From: Dechloromonas sp. CZR5
GTDB taxonomy: Bacteria > Pseudomonadota > Gammaproteobacteria > Burkholderiales > Rhodocyclaceae
Length of the DNA stretch: 64,000 nt
Direction of reading: 5' to 3'
Assembly (NCBI RefSeq): GCF_008711155.1
Contig: NZ_VUYQ01000003.1
Span: 496,001 to 560,000, forward strand
The number at the start of each line of letters is the position of its first letter. Position 1 is the first letter of the stretch. The notes beneath the pieces are model-generated. The model was not told where the DNA came from, did no database searches, and saw only the letters and a list, made by a program, of their open reading frames with translations. Positions 50,761 to 61,338 of the stretch are shown piece after piece. The translations under genes and the position numbers were made by a program.

Positions 50761-51069
50761 TTAAACTTGATTATCAACACCGGAAATGACCAGCATGTTC
50801 ATTTCGGCAATATGTTCGCGGACCTTGCGGGCCGCCTGATACTCGGCCGAATCGTAGAAGCGCTTGGCCTGCGCTACCGACTCGAACTCAACAACGATCA
50901 TCCGCTCGGGCGGCGACCACTTTCCTTCGAGAATCTCGGAAGCGCCTCCACGGACCAAGAAATGACCGCCGTACTGTTCGACGGCGGCGGTAGACAACTG
51001 GCGATATCGGGCAATGGCGTCGGCGTCATGCACCTTCACCTCAGCCACGACATAGCCCTTGGCCGACAT
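50761..51069 (-). CDS. DUF1330 protein
   Basis: A 102-residue small ferredoxin-like protein (VHDADAIARYRQLSTAAVEQYGG, SPPERMIVVEFESVAQAKRFYDS). A dimeric alpha-beta barrel fold is likely. Starts at ATG 51069, overlapping the kdsA stop by one base. Function unknown. Confidence 0.85.
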   Translation of the reverse strand: MSAKGYVVAEVKVHDADAIARYRQLSTAAVEQYGGHFLVRGGASEILEGKWSPPERMIVVEFESVAQAKRFYDSAEYQAARKVREHIAEMNMLVISGVDNQV

Positions 51070-51904
51070 TACTTCAGTTCCTCGAATCCAGCTGATTTCA
51101 CCGCCTTATCCAATGCAACCAGGGTAGCGAGCAAACTTTCCATGCGATCCAGAGGCCAGCTGTTCGGACCATCCGACCATGCCTTTTCAGGACACGGGTG
51201 GGTTTCCATGAACAGTCCGGAAATGCCGACAGCAACGGCAGCGCGCGCCAGAACCGGAACGAATTCGCGCTGCCCACCGGAAGAGGTACCCTGCCCGCCC
51301 GGCAACTGGACGCTGTGAGTGGCATCGAACACCACCGGACAAGCGGTTTCACGCATGATCGCCAGCGAGCGCATGTCGGACACGAGATTGTTGTAGCCGA
51401 ACGACGCGCCGCGCTCGCAGACCAGGATGTTGTCGGCACCATTGTTCACTTCGCGCGCCTTGGCGACGACGTTCTTCATGTCGCCCGGCGCCAGGAACTG
51501 GCCCTTCTTGATATTCACCGGCTTGCCGCAGGAGGCCACGGCATGGATGAAATCGGTCTGCCTACACAGGAAGGCCGGGGTCTGCAGAACATCGACGACT
51601 GCCGCCACCGGGGCGATCTGGTCGATGTCATGGACATCGGTCAACACCGGCACGCCGATCTGGCGCTGCACTTCCGAAAAGATGCGCAGGCCTTCGTTGA
51701 GACCCAGACCGCGCACCGAGGTGCCGGCGCTGCGATTGGCCTTGTCGTAGGAAGCCTTGAAGATGTAGTTGATACCCAACCGGGCACAAACTTCCTTCAT
51801 ATACCCGGCCACATCCAGGCAAAGCTGCTCGGATTCAGCGGTACAAGGGCCGGCAATCAGGAAAAAAGGCTGGTCAAGACCAGCCTCGAAACCGCAAAGT
51901 TTCA

Positions 51905-51905
<1 letters not shown>
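51069..51905 (-). CDS. kdsA: 3-deoxy-D-manno-octulosonate-8-phosphate synthase
   Basis: A 278-residue DAHP-synthase-like enzyme with [10 protein letters not shown], the KASYDKANR segment and [12 protein letters not shown]. It condenses PEP and arabinose-5-phosphate to KDO-8-P for lipopolysaccharide. Overlaps pyrG by one base. Cys in the AGPCTAES and HPCPE segments fits family members. Confidence 0.95.
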
Positions 51906-53569
<1,664 letters not shown>

Positions 53570-53700
53570 TCATAGCCGATAAGCTCGGAAATCCCCAAGC
53601 ACGTCGACTTTTCGTGGCATTCAAATCGAATAGATACCGAGCGACAACGCCCCCTTTCCGTTTGTTAGAATCCGCCCTGAATCCACCGCCAGAAGCCAAC

Positions 53701-54651
53701 TTGAAGCACGTTCTCGTCGTCAATTACTCGCAAACCGGACAGCTTTCCGACATCGCCGCGCAAGTGATCGGCCCACTGCGCGAAGCCGGCCATCGCGTGC
53801 ATCTGGAAACACTGGTTCCGGCCACACCCTACCCCTTCCCATGGCCCATCGTCGACTTTGTCGACGCCATGCCCGAATGCGTGCAACTCGACGCACCGCC
53901 GCTCAAACCATTGAGCGTTGCTGCCGACACCGACTTCGATCTGGTCATCCTGTGCTACCAGGTGTGGTTCCTGTCCCCCGCGCTGCCGATGACAGCCTTC
54001 CTGCGCAGCGAGGCCGGCAGATGCCTGATCCGTGGCAAACCGGTCGTCACGCTGGTCGCCTGCCGCAACATGTGGCTGTCGGCGCAGGAAACCATGCAGA
54101 AGCTAATTGCCGAAGCCGACGGCAACTTGCGCGACCATATTGCCTTGATCGACCGCGGGCATCCATTGGCCACATTCATCACGACGCCGCGCTGGGTGCT
54201 GACCGGCAAGCGCGACTCTTTTCTCGGGATGCCGCCCGCCGGCATCGCCCCGGCCGAAATCCGGCGCGCCAGCCGTTTTGGCCGCGCCATGGCCGATGCG
54301 CTGGACCGGAATGCCGAAAAATCCGGCCAACCCATGCTTGCCGGCTTGCGCGCCGTCACCGTCAATCCCCGGCTGGCAATCAGCGAACGCGCCGGACGGC
54401 GCGCCTTCGGCGTCTGGTCGCGGCTGATCCGCGCCTTCGGCCAACGCGGCAGTTGGCAGCGACGCCCCATCCTGCTGGTATTTTCCGTTTATCTGATTGT
54501 GATGGTTTTGACGGTCGTTCCCACCAGCCTATTGTTACAATGGTTGCTTTCCCCGCTGCTGAAATCGCGCCTGGAGGGGCTGCGCGCTCAGCTGGAACTA
54601 CCGAGCGGGTCCGAGGAATTCAATCTAGAAAAATATGACGAGTCGCGGTAG
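53701..54651 (+). CDS. DarA-like flavodoxin-fold protein, membrane-anchored
   Basis: A 316-residue protein starting at TTG 53701. VLVVNYSQTGQLSDIA is the flavodoxin FMN-phosphate loop and the following strands fit the fold. A hydrophobic helix (PILLVFSVYLIVMVLTVVPTSLLL) lies near the C-terminus. It resembles the DarA-type enzyme that partners DarB in dialkylresorcinol synthesis. It should act as a flavin oxidoreductase or aromatase on the ketosynthase product. Overlaps the DarB-like gene by 17 bases. First gene of the ketosynthase cluster. Confidence 0.7.
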   Translation: MKHVLVVNYSQTGQLSDIAAQVIGPLREAGHRVHLETLVPATPYPFPWPIVDFVDAMPECVQLDAPPLKPLSVAADTDFDLVILCYQVWFLSPALPMTAFLRSEAGRCLIRGKPVVTLVACRNMWLSAQETMQKLIAEADGNLRDHIALIDRGHPLATFITTPRWVLTGKRDSFLGMPPAGIAPAEIRRASRFGRAMADALDRNAEKSGQPMLAGLRAVTVNPRLAISERAGRRAFGVWSRLIRAFGQRGSWQRRPILLVFSVYLIVMVLTVVPTSLLLQWLLSPLLKSRLEGLRAQLELPSGSEEFNLEKYDESR

Positions 54652-55786
54652 TGCCTATATAACCGGCACATCTTCCTTTTTGCCCAACGCGCCGGTAGGC
54701 AACGACGAGATCGAACAGGTGCTTGGCTTGATCGCCGGCAAGCCGTCGCGCGCCCGGCGCGTCGTGCTGCGCAACAACGGCATCCGCAGCCGGCACTACG
54801 CCATCGACCCGGCCACCGGCACCTTCACCCACTCGAACGCGGCGCTCGCGGCCGAGGCCATTCGCCGCCTGGACGCCGGCGCGCCGGATGTGCTGGCCTG
54901 CGGCACCTCTTGCCCCGACCAGCTGATGCCCAGCCATGCGGTGATGGTGCACGGCGAGTTGCGTATTCCACCTTGCGAGGTGGTATCGACGGCCGGCATC
55001 TGCGCGGCTGGAATCAGCGCCCTGAAATATGCGGCGATGGCGGTCATGGCAGGGCTGGCCAGCAAAGCGGTGGCCAGCGGATCGGAACGCGCCTCTGGCG
55101 GCCTCCTTGCCCGCCACTACGAACCGGAATCGACGCATCGGGTGGCCGAGCTGGAAGACAACCCGGAGATCGCCTTCGAGAAGGACTTCCTGCGCTGGAT
55201 GCTGTCCGACGGTGCCGGTGCCTTCCTGGTCGAGAACGCACCGCGTCGCGAGAGCCTGTCGCTGCGCATCGACTGGATCGACATCCAGTCGCAGGCCGAC
55301 AGCATGCCGGTATGCATGTATGCCGGTGGCGACAAAACACCCGACGGTCGCTTCCGCGGCTGGCAGGAATTCGCCGCCAACGAATGGACCGAACAGTCCA
55401 TCTTCATGGTCAAGCAGGATGTCCGTCTGCTCAACGAAGCCATCGTCGAGCAGACCTTCGGCAAGCCGCTGGCCAAGGCGCGGGCAGAACGCGACCTGGC
55501 TGCCGAAGCGATCGACTGGTTCCTGCCGCACATGTCTTCCGAATACTTCCGGCAGCCGCTGGCCGCCTACATGGCCGATGCCGGCTTCGCCATCGATGCG
55601 GAAAAATGGTTCACCAACCTGCAAACCAAGGGCAATACCGGCTCGGCATCGATCTTCATCATCCTCGACGAACTCTTCCGCAGCGGTCGCCTGCAGGCCG
55701 GCGACCGCCTGCTCTGCTTCGTCCCCGAGAGCGGCCGTTTCACCGGTTCGCTGATGCACCTGACGGCCGTCGACCATGCTGGATAG
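54635..55786 (+). CDS. DarB-like KAS III ketosynthase
   Basis: A 383-residue thiolase-fold enzyme. The Cys (AGICAAG, residue 123), His (WFLPHMSSEYF, residue 299) and Asn (KGNTGSAS, residue 334) of the KAS III triad are all present. It is closest in feel to the DarB condensing enzymes, which join two acyl chains into a resorcinol or cyclohexenone ring. It overlaps the DarA-like gene. Product is unknown. Confidence 0.78.
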   Translation: MTSRGSAYITGTSSFLPNAPVGNDEIEQVLGLIAGKPSRARRVVLRNNGIRSRHYAIDPATGTFTHSNAALAAEAIRRLDAGAPDVLACGTSCPDQLMPSHAVMVHGELRIPPCEVVSTAGICAAGISALKYAAMAVMAGLASKAVASGSERASGGLLARHYEPESTHRVAELEDNPEIAFEKDFLRWMLSDGAGAFLVENAPRRESLSLRIDWIDIQSQADSMPVCMYAGGDKTPDGRFRGWQEFAANEWTEQSIFMVKQDVRLLNEAIVEQTFGKPLAKARAERDLAAEAIDWFLPHMSSEYFRQPLAAYMADAGFAIDAEKWFTNLQTKGNTGSASIFIILDELFRSGRLQAGDRLLCFVPESGRFTGSLMHLTAVDHAG

Positions 55787-56171
55787 CGAAGTCCCCCAGG
55801 AAGGCAACAGTACCCTCGGCGGCCACCGCAAGGCGATGTACGCCCGCGGTGCCGACGGCAAGCTGCACATCGTCCAGTCGGCCGGCTGGGAAGTCGAGGA
55901 AATCGTCACCAAACAGGCCGTCGACGACCTGCTGCGCCTGACCGAAGAGGCCCGCCAGCGTGTGCTGGCTGGCCAGACCTCGCCACTCGAATACCACATG
56001 TACCGGGTGCGCATGGACGTGCCGCTACTGGCGCAGGCCAGCGGCATCTGGCAATGGCGCATCCGCCGCCATTTCCGCCCGGCCATTTTCGCCAGGCTCT
56101 CGCCGGCCCTGCTGGCGACCTACGCCGATGCCATGGGACTCAGCGTCGAGCAATTGAAGAAGGTTGATTGA
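55776..56171 (+). CDS. Conserved small protein of the ketosynthase cluster
   Basis: A 131-residue protein (MLDSEVPQEGNSTLGGHRKAMYARG). A polar N-terminal half carries YARGADGKLHIVQSAGWEVEEIV and the C-terminal half is helical and Arg/Trp rich (IWQWRIRRHFRPAIFARLS). It overlaps the DarB-like gene by 11 bases and the BtrH-like gene by one (TGATG). Tight coupling shows it belongs to the pathway. No family recognised. Confidence 0.6.
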   Translation: MLDSEVPQEGNSTLGGHRKAMYARGADGKLHIVQSAGWEVEEIVTKQAVDDLLRLTEEARQRVLAGQTSPLEYHMYRVRMDVPLLAQASGIWQWRIRRHFRPAIFARLSPALLATYADAMGLSVEQLKKVD

Positions 56172-57160
56172 TGGAATTCCAGCACAGCCAGGCCTCCCAC
56201 TGCGAAAGCGGCGTCATGTCGGCGATGTTGCGCCACCATGGGCTGCCACTCTCCGAGCCGATGACCTTCGGGCTGTCCTCGGCGCTTTCCTTCGCCTACC
56301 TGCCGATCATCAAGATCAACGGCCTGCCGCTGGTCGCCTACCGGATGCCGCCCAAAGCCATCATCAAGGGGCTGCAAAAGCCGCTCGGCCTGAAAATGCG
56401 CTTCGAGACCTTTGGCAACCCGGCCGCCGGCGTCACCCGTCTGAACGAACTGCTCGACCAAGGCAAGCTGGTTGGCCTGCAGACCTCCGTCTTCTGGCTA
56501 CCCTACCTGCCGGAAGACCTGCGCTTCCACTTCAACGCCCACAACGTTCTGGCCTTTGGCCGCGAGGCGTCGGGCGACTACCGCCTCTCCGACCCGGTGG
56601 CCGAAACAGTCGTCACCTGCCCGCCGGCTGACCTGCAACGCGCCCGCTTTGCCAAGGGGGCGCTGGCGCCGAAGGGACTGCTTTACTACCCGGTGGGTAC
56701 GCCTCAGACGCCGGATTGGCAGAAGGTCTTGCCGGCCGCCATCACGAAGACGACGCGCATCATGCTCGATGCGCCGTTGCCCATCATCGGCGTGCGTGGC
56801 ATCCGCTGGCTGGCCAAGGCCATCGAGAAGCTTGATACGGGTGCCGATGCCGCCCACAGCAAGATGTTCATCGGCCAGGTCGTCCGCATGCAGGAAGAAA
56901 TTGGCACCGGCGGCGGTGGCTTCCGCTTCATCTATGCCAGCTTCCTGCAAGAGGCGGCTGACCTGCTCGGCCGCCCGGCGCTGGGTGAGCTCGCCGAACA
57001 ACTGATCGACATCGGCGATGAATGGCGTGAATTCGCGCTGGCCACGGCGCGCATGATCCGCGACCGCGACCCGCTGTACCCACCGAAACTGGCCGACAAG
57101 CTGCGTGCCATCGCCGATCGCGAGCAGGCCTTCTTCCGCGACTTGCGCCGCGCCGCGTGA
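56171..57160 (+). CDS. BtrH_N-domain protein
   Basis: A 329-residue protein. The N-terminus HCESGVMSAMLRHHGLPLSEPMTFGL and LPLVAYRMPPKAIIKGL fit the BtrH N-terminal domain, a Cys-protease-like (papain-like) fold with a possible Cys (HSQASHCESG) and His (HFNAHNVLAFG). BtrH in butirosin synthesis transfers an acyl group from an ACP to an amine. A comparable transfer from this cluster's ACP is likely but inferred. Confidence 0.7.
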   Translation: MEFQHSQASHCESGVMSAMLRHHGLPLSEPMTFGLSSALSFAYLPIIKINGLPLVAYRMPPKAIIKGLQKPLGLKMRFETFGNPAAGVTRLNELLDQGKLVGLQTSVFWLPYLPEDLRFHFNAHNVLAFGREASGDYRLSDPVAETVVTCPPADLQRARFAKGALAPKGLLYYPVGTPQTPDWQKVLPAAITKTTRIMLDAPLPIIGVRGIRWLAKAIEKLDTGADAAHSKMFIGQVVRMQEEIGTGGGGFRFIYASFLQEAADLLGRPALGELAEQLIDIGDEWREFALATARMIRDRDPLYPPKLADKLRAIADREQAFFRDLRRAA

Positions 57161-58071
57161 TGCTGCGCATCGAAGGCGTTTCCTTTTCCTACCGGGATGC
57201 CGACACGCCGGCACTCGATGGCGTCACCCTGGACATCCCCGCCGGCGGCGTCTTCGGCCTGCTCGGCCCCAATGGCGCCGGCAAGACGACCCTGATCTCC
57301 ATCCTCGCCGGCCTGCAGACAGCAACCAGCGGCAGCATCACCTTCAACGGCCGTCCGCTGACCGAAGCCCGTGCCGCCGAGCCGCGCGCCATTGCGCTGG
57401 TACCACAGGATTACGCGTTCTACCCGATGCTGACCGTCGCCGAAAACCTCGATTTCTTCAGCGGCGCGCTGGGCCTGGCGCAACGCGAACGGCAGGCGCA
57501 GATCGCCGCGGCCATTGCCTTCGCCCGCCTTGAACAAGTCACCGGCAAACCGGCCGAACAACTGTCCGGTGGCCTGCGCCGGCGCCTGAACCTGGCTATC
57601 GGCCTGCTCGGCCGACCACAGGTTCTGCTCCTCGACGAGCCCACGGTTGGCGTCGACCCGCAATCGCGCCGCTTCCTGCTCGACGCCATCGCCGGCCTGC
57701 CGGCCAGCGGCACCACCGTGATCTACACCAGCCACTACATGGAAGAGGTCGAAGCCATCTGCCAGCGGGTGGCCATCATTGATCAGGGAAAGGTCCTGAC
57801 CGAAGGCGCGCTGGATGCCCTGCTGCGCTGCGAGGAATCGATCGTCGAACTGGAACTGGGCGCCGAACTGCCAGCGGAGTTGGCTGCCCGACATGCCGCC
57901 ATCGCCGAAGGCAACCTGAAATACCGCCTGCAACTGGCCACACCGACGGCCCTCTCCGGCCTGCTCGACGCCCTGGCCGATGCGGGTTGCTCCGTACAGC
58001 AACTGAAAGTCGGTCGAGAAAACCTCGAACACCTCTTCATGCGCCTCACCAAGCGCTCGCTTCGGGACTAA
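57160..58071 (+). CDS. ABC transporter ATP-binding protein
   Basis: A 303-residue ATPase. Walker A GPNGAGKTTLIS, signature LSGGLRRRLNLA and Walker B LLLDEPTVGVDPQS are present. The subfamily looks like ABC-2 exporters (CcmA/NodI type). It pairs with the permease four bases downstream to export the cluster's product. Overlaps the BtrH-like gene (TGATG). Confidence 0.93.
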   Translation: MLRIEGVSFSYRDADTPALDGVTLDIPAGGVFGLLGPNGAGKTTLISILAGLQTATSGSITFNGRPLTEARAAEPRAIALVPQDYAFYPMLTVAENLDFFSGALGLAQRERQAQIAAAIAFARLEQVTGKPAEQLSGGLRRRLNLAIGLLGRPQVLLLDEPTVGVDPQSRRFLLDAIAGLPASGTTVIYTSHYMEEVEAICQRVAIIDQGKVLTEGALDALLRCEESIVELELGAELPAELAARHAAIAEGNLKYRLQLATPTALSGLLDALADAGCSVQQLKVGRENLEHLFMRLTKRSLRD

Positions 58072-58074
58072 GCG

Positions 58075-59292
58075 ATGATGACCCGACTCAAGGCACTGTG
58101 GCGCAAGGAAACCCTGGCCCTGCTGCGCGACCGGCACGGCCTGGCCGCCCTGTTCGTGATGCCGGTGATTTTCATCCTGGTCATGACCATGGCGCTGCAC
58201 GACGCCTTCATGCCCGGTGCGGCCATCGATGTCGGCTACGCCATCGTCGATCTCGACAACAGCCCGCATTCGCAATCCTTGATCCGACGCCTGAACAAGG
58301 CCGGCAGTTTCCGCCACATCGCCAGTGTCGATAACCCTGACACGGCACGGCAAGCCATTCGCGACGGGCGCTACGCCCTGGTCCTGGTACTGCCCAAGGG
58401 TTTCGGCGAACGCCTGCTCGCCCCGGCGGGCGCCGATGGCCAGCCGACCGAGCCGCTCGGCCTGCTCGTCGACCCGACCCTGAACCCCGTCCTGCAACTG
58501 GCTTTCCGAACCCAGACCAGCGCTGCACTGGGCACCCTGCGCGCCGACGAACTGACGCGCCAGGCCGGCAAGCTGTTCGGCCTGCCCAGCGCCGCCAACG
58601 CACCGGACCGCGACTGGCCGGACGAGATCGTCACCGTCGCCGTGCAGAACGAGCACAGCATCCGTCCGCCGTCGTCCGTGCAGCAGAACGTGCCGGCCTG
58701 GCTGGTCTTCGCCATGTTCTTCGTGGTCATCCCGATTTCCGCCATCCTGATCGTCGAACGCCAGCAAGGCACCCTGAGCCGTCTGGCCGCCATGGGCCTG
58801 CCCTTCCGCCTGGTACTGCTCGGCAAGCTGCTGCCCTTCTTCATCGTCAACCAGATCCAGGCAGCGCTGATGGTCGGTGTCGGGCTCTATGTCGTGCCGC
58901 TGTTCGGTGGCGAAGCACTGGTCATGCCACAGGGCATCGGCCTGTTGAACTGGTGGCTGGTATCGATGGCGGTCAGCCTGGCGGCCGTCGCCTGCGCCCT
59001 GCTCGTCGCCAGCCTGGCCAGAACAACCCAGCAGGCGACGATCATCGGCGGTGTCGGCAACATCCTGATGGGCGCCATCGGCGGCATCATGGTGCCCAAG
59101 TTCATGATGCCGGCCGCCATGCAAACACTGGCCGAGTTTTCGCCCATGGCCTGGGGGCTGCAGGGCTTCCACACGGTCATGCTGCGCCATGGCGGGTTCG
59201 CCGCCATCCTGCCTCCCGTTCTCCAACTGCTCGCCTTCGCCGTGGCCGCCCTGGCCGCCGCAACCTGGCTCAACCATCGTCAATCCGCATGA
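58075..59292 (+). CDS. ABC-2 type exporter permease
   Basis: A 405-residue membrane protein: one N-terminal helix (GLAALFVMPVIFILVMTMAL), a large periplasmic domain (about 50-220) and five helices at the C-terminal end (LVFAMFFVVIPISAILIV, FIVNQIQAALMVGVGLYVVPLFG and more). The arrangement is the YhgE/ABC-2 half-transporter plan. Overlaps the ACP gene start (ATGA). Confidence 0.9.
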   Translation: MMTRLKALWRKETLALLRDRHGLAALFVMPVIFILVMTMALHDAFMPGAAIDVGYAIVDLDNSPHSQSLIRRLNKAGSFRHIASVDNPDTARQAIRDGRYALVLVLPKGFGERLLAPAGADGQPTEPLGLLVDPTLNPVLQLAFRTQTSAALGTLRADELTRQAGKLFGLPSAANAPDRDWPDEIVTVAVQNEHSIRPPSSVQQNVPAWLVFAMFFVVIPISAILIVERQQGTLSRLAAMGLPFRLVLLGKLLPFFIVNQIQAALMVGVGLYVVPLFGGEALVMPQGIGLLNWWLVSMAVSLAAVACALLVASLARTTQQATIIGGVGNILMGAIGGIMVPKFMMPAAMQTLAEFSPMAWGLQGFHTVMLRHGGFAAILPPVLQLLAFAVAALAAATWLNHRQSA

Positions 59293-59558
59293 GCGCCGAA
59301 CTCCGTCTTGCCTTGAAAGCCCTGATCGTCGAAGCCTGCGACAAGGATTGCGACCCATCTAGCATCACCGACGACGAAGTGCTGTTCGGCCCGGAAGCAC
59401 CGCTACAGCTCGATTCGCTCGACGCCCTGCAAGTCTCGATGGCGATCAAGAAGCAATACGGCCTGCGCCTGCCGGACAGCAAGGAAACCCGGCGGATCCT
59501 GACCAACGTCGCCAACCTGGCCGAACATCTGGAAGGCTGGCTGGCCAGCCGGGGCTGA
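59289..59558 (+). CDS. Acyl carrier protein
   Basis: An 89-residue ACP. The phosphopantetheine Ser is in LDSLDALQ (residue 43). The helix pattern and acidic charge fit carrier proteins. It is separate from fatty-acid AcpP and should serve the local ketosynthases. Overlaps the permease gene by four bases. Confidence 0.88.
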   Translation: MSAELRLALKALIVEACDKDCDPSSITDDEVLFGPEAPLQLDSLDALQVSMAIKKQYGLRLPDSKETRRILTNVANLAEHLEGWLASRG

Positions 59559-59566
59559 ACGCAACG

Positions 59567-60646
59567 ATGAAGCGAGCGGTCCACATCGTCGCCAGCGGCC
59601 TGCTCTGCGCTCGCGGCACATCGCCGAGCACCGTCGGCGAGGCGCTGTGGGCAGGCGAATGCTCTTCCGACCCGCGTCAGCTGGGTGAACGGCACTTTCC
59701 CTATTTCGCCCTGCCCTTGGATGGACATGACTGGTCCTCACGCGCCGAGCAGGCGGTACGCCACGTCGGAGCACAACTCGGCCCATACGCGCCCAATACG
59801 CCACTCTTTGTCGCCTCGTCATCCTTCCAGATCGGGCTTTTCGAACAACGCAGCGCCCCGTTCGACATGCCCATCGGCAGCGCCTCATTCAGCCGGCAGA
59901 TCGCCGACTGGATGGTCCTCTCCGGTCCGCGCACCAGCTTCTCGACAGCCTGTACCTCCGGCTTTTCGGCCATCGATGCGGCCGCCACCTTGATCTCGGC
60001 TGGATTGATCGACGACGCCATCGTCCTCGGCATCGAACTGGCCAACAACAGCACACTGGCCGGCTTTGCCGCCATGGAACTACTCTCCCGCACCGCCTGC
60101 CGGCCCTTCGACGCCCGGCGCGATGGCCTGGTGCTGGGTGAAGCGGTTGCCGCCATCAAGCTGTCTGCCGCGACTGGCCCATGGAAAATCGCCGGCGTCG
60201 CCAATGGTCTGGATGCCTATTCGACCACCGGCCCCGATCCGGAAGGCGGGCCGATTGCCGGCGTGATATCCGATTGCCTGCGCGTAGCCGGCGCCCATCC
60301 AGCCGACATCGAGCTGATCAAGCTGCAAGCAGCCGGTTCGCCGGGTAGCGACCTGGCCGAAGCCAACGCGCTACGTCAGGTCTTTACCGAGGCCATGCCC
60401 CCCCTGCTGTCGCTGAAGCCAGCCCTTGGTCATACGCTCGGCGCCAGCGGGATCGCCGAACTGGCTACTTTGCTGGCGAGCCTCGACGCCGGACAAATTC
60501 CGGCCACTACCAACTACGAGGACCTGGATGCCGATATCGGACTGGCCCCCACCACCGTCCGCAGCAACGCCGACGTGCGACGTGCGCTACTCAATCTGAT
60601 CGGTTTTGGTGGCGGCCTGGCCAGCTTGGTCGTGGAGCGCTGCTAA
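59567..60646 (+). CDS. FabF-like ketosynthase missing one catalytic His
   Basis: A 359-residue KAS II fold. The active Cys is in FSTACTSG (residue 129) and the second His in ALGHTLGASG (residue 289). The first His expected in an EAHGTxT motif is replaced by Gln (LQAAGSPGSD, residue 254). It is about 50 residues shorter than FabF. It may act as an acyl-transferring or chain-length enzyme instead of a normal condensing one. Overlaps the following KS-like gene by one base (TAATG). Confidence 0.75.
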   Translation: MKRAVHIVASGLLCARGTSPSTVGEALWAGECSSDPRQLGERHFPYFALPLDGHDWSSRAEQAVRHVGAQLGPYAPNTPLFVASSSFQIGLFEQRSAPFDMPIGSASFSRQIADWMVLSGPRTSFSTACTSGFSAIDAAATLISAGLIDDAIVLGIELANNSTLAGFAAMELLSRTACRPFDARRDGLVLGEAVAAIKLSAATGPWKIAGVANGLDAYSTTGPDPEGGPIAGVISDCLRVAGAHPADIELIKLQAAGSPGSDLAEANALRQVFTEAMPPLLSLKPALGHTLGASGIAELATLLASLDAGQIPATTNYEDLDADIGLAPTTVRSNADVRRALLNLIGFGGGLASLVVERC

Positions 60647-61320
60647 TGGCATTCCTCAATGCCCTCGTCACCCAGCAGTTCGCACCGGATGCCATACCCG
60701 CGGCTGTCCGTTCGGCCATTGGAAAACCCCTTCGCCGCGCAGCCGCGCTGACCCAACTGGCACTGGTCGGCGCCTGCGCCAGCCTGCCCGAGGCGCAACG
60801 CGAGCACCCCACCCTGCTGCTCTGGCAATCGATCAGCGGCCCGCGACAGGAAACGCAGAACCTGCTGGATGAAGTTTGCCTGGGTGGCGGCGAACCGATG
60901 CCCTACGACTTCCTGGCCACCCAACCGGCCCTTGCTGCAGCCCAGATTCAGCCATTCCTGCCGGGGCTCCGATCAGCAACGCACCTGCCACTGGATAACG
61001 AATTGGCCAGCCACTGGGCCTTGATGCTCGGCCTGGCCTGTACCTGGCTTGATCAGGGACGCTGCGCGCAAGTGCTTTGCGCCCAACTCGACCACTGGTC
61101 CGATTCAGCCAGCGGTCAATGGCTGACCGTCACCGACCGGCCTCTTGAAACCGCACTCGCCAGCCTCCAGATAGCGAGAGAGGATGCGACAGCCACCGCG
61201 CTGGATAATGCGGATTTTCCAGCAGGCTTAAGGGAATGGCTGAATGACGGCCGATCTCCACACCTCACCCTGCAATCCGCCGCCCTTCCCCGACTGGCGG
61301 TAGAATTCGCCCGACTATAA
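60646..61320 (+). CDS. Ketosynthase-like protein without catalytic residues
   Basis: A 224-residue protein resembling the thiolase-fold chain-length-factor type subunits found next to ketosynthases in aryl-polyene and fatty-acid-like clusters. No active Cys in a proper context is seen. Probably the silent partner of the ketosynthase encoded directly upstream, with which it overlaps by one base. The remainder is not diagnostic. Confidence 0.55.
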   Translation: MAFLNALVTQQFAPDAIPAAVRSAIGKPLRRAAALTQLALVGACASLPEAQREHPTLLLWQSISGPRQETQNLLDEVCLGGGEPMPYDFLATQPALAAAQIQPFLPGLRSATHLPLDNELASHWALMLGLACTWLDQGRCAQVLCAQLDHWSDSASGQWLTVTDRPLETALASLQIAREDATATALDNADFPAGLREWLNDGRSPHLTLQSAALPRLAVEFARL

Positions 61321-61338
61321 TTTTTTCAGGCCTTCACC

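Noticed and set aside
56932..59358. 808-codon open frame on the minus strand
   Set aside because: It is antisense to the BtrH, ABC and permease genes, all of which have clear motifs; the translation is low-complexity.
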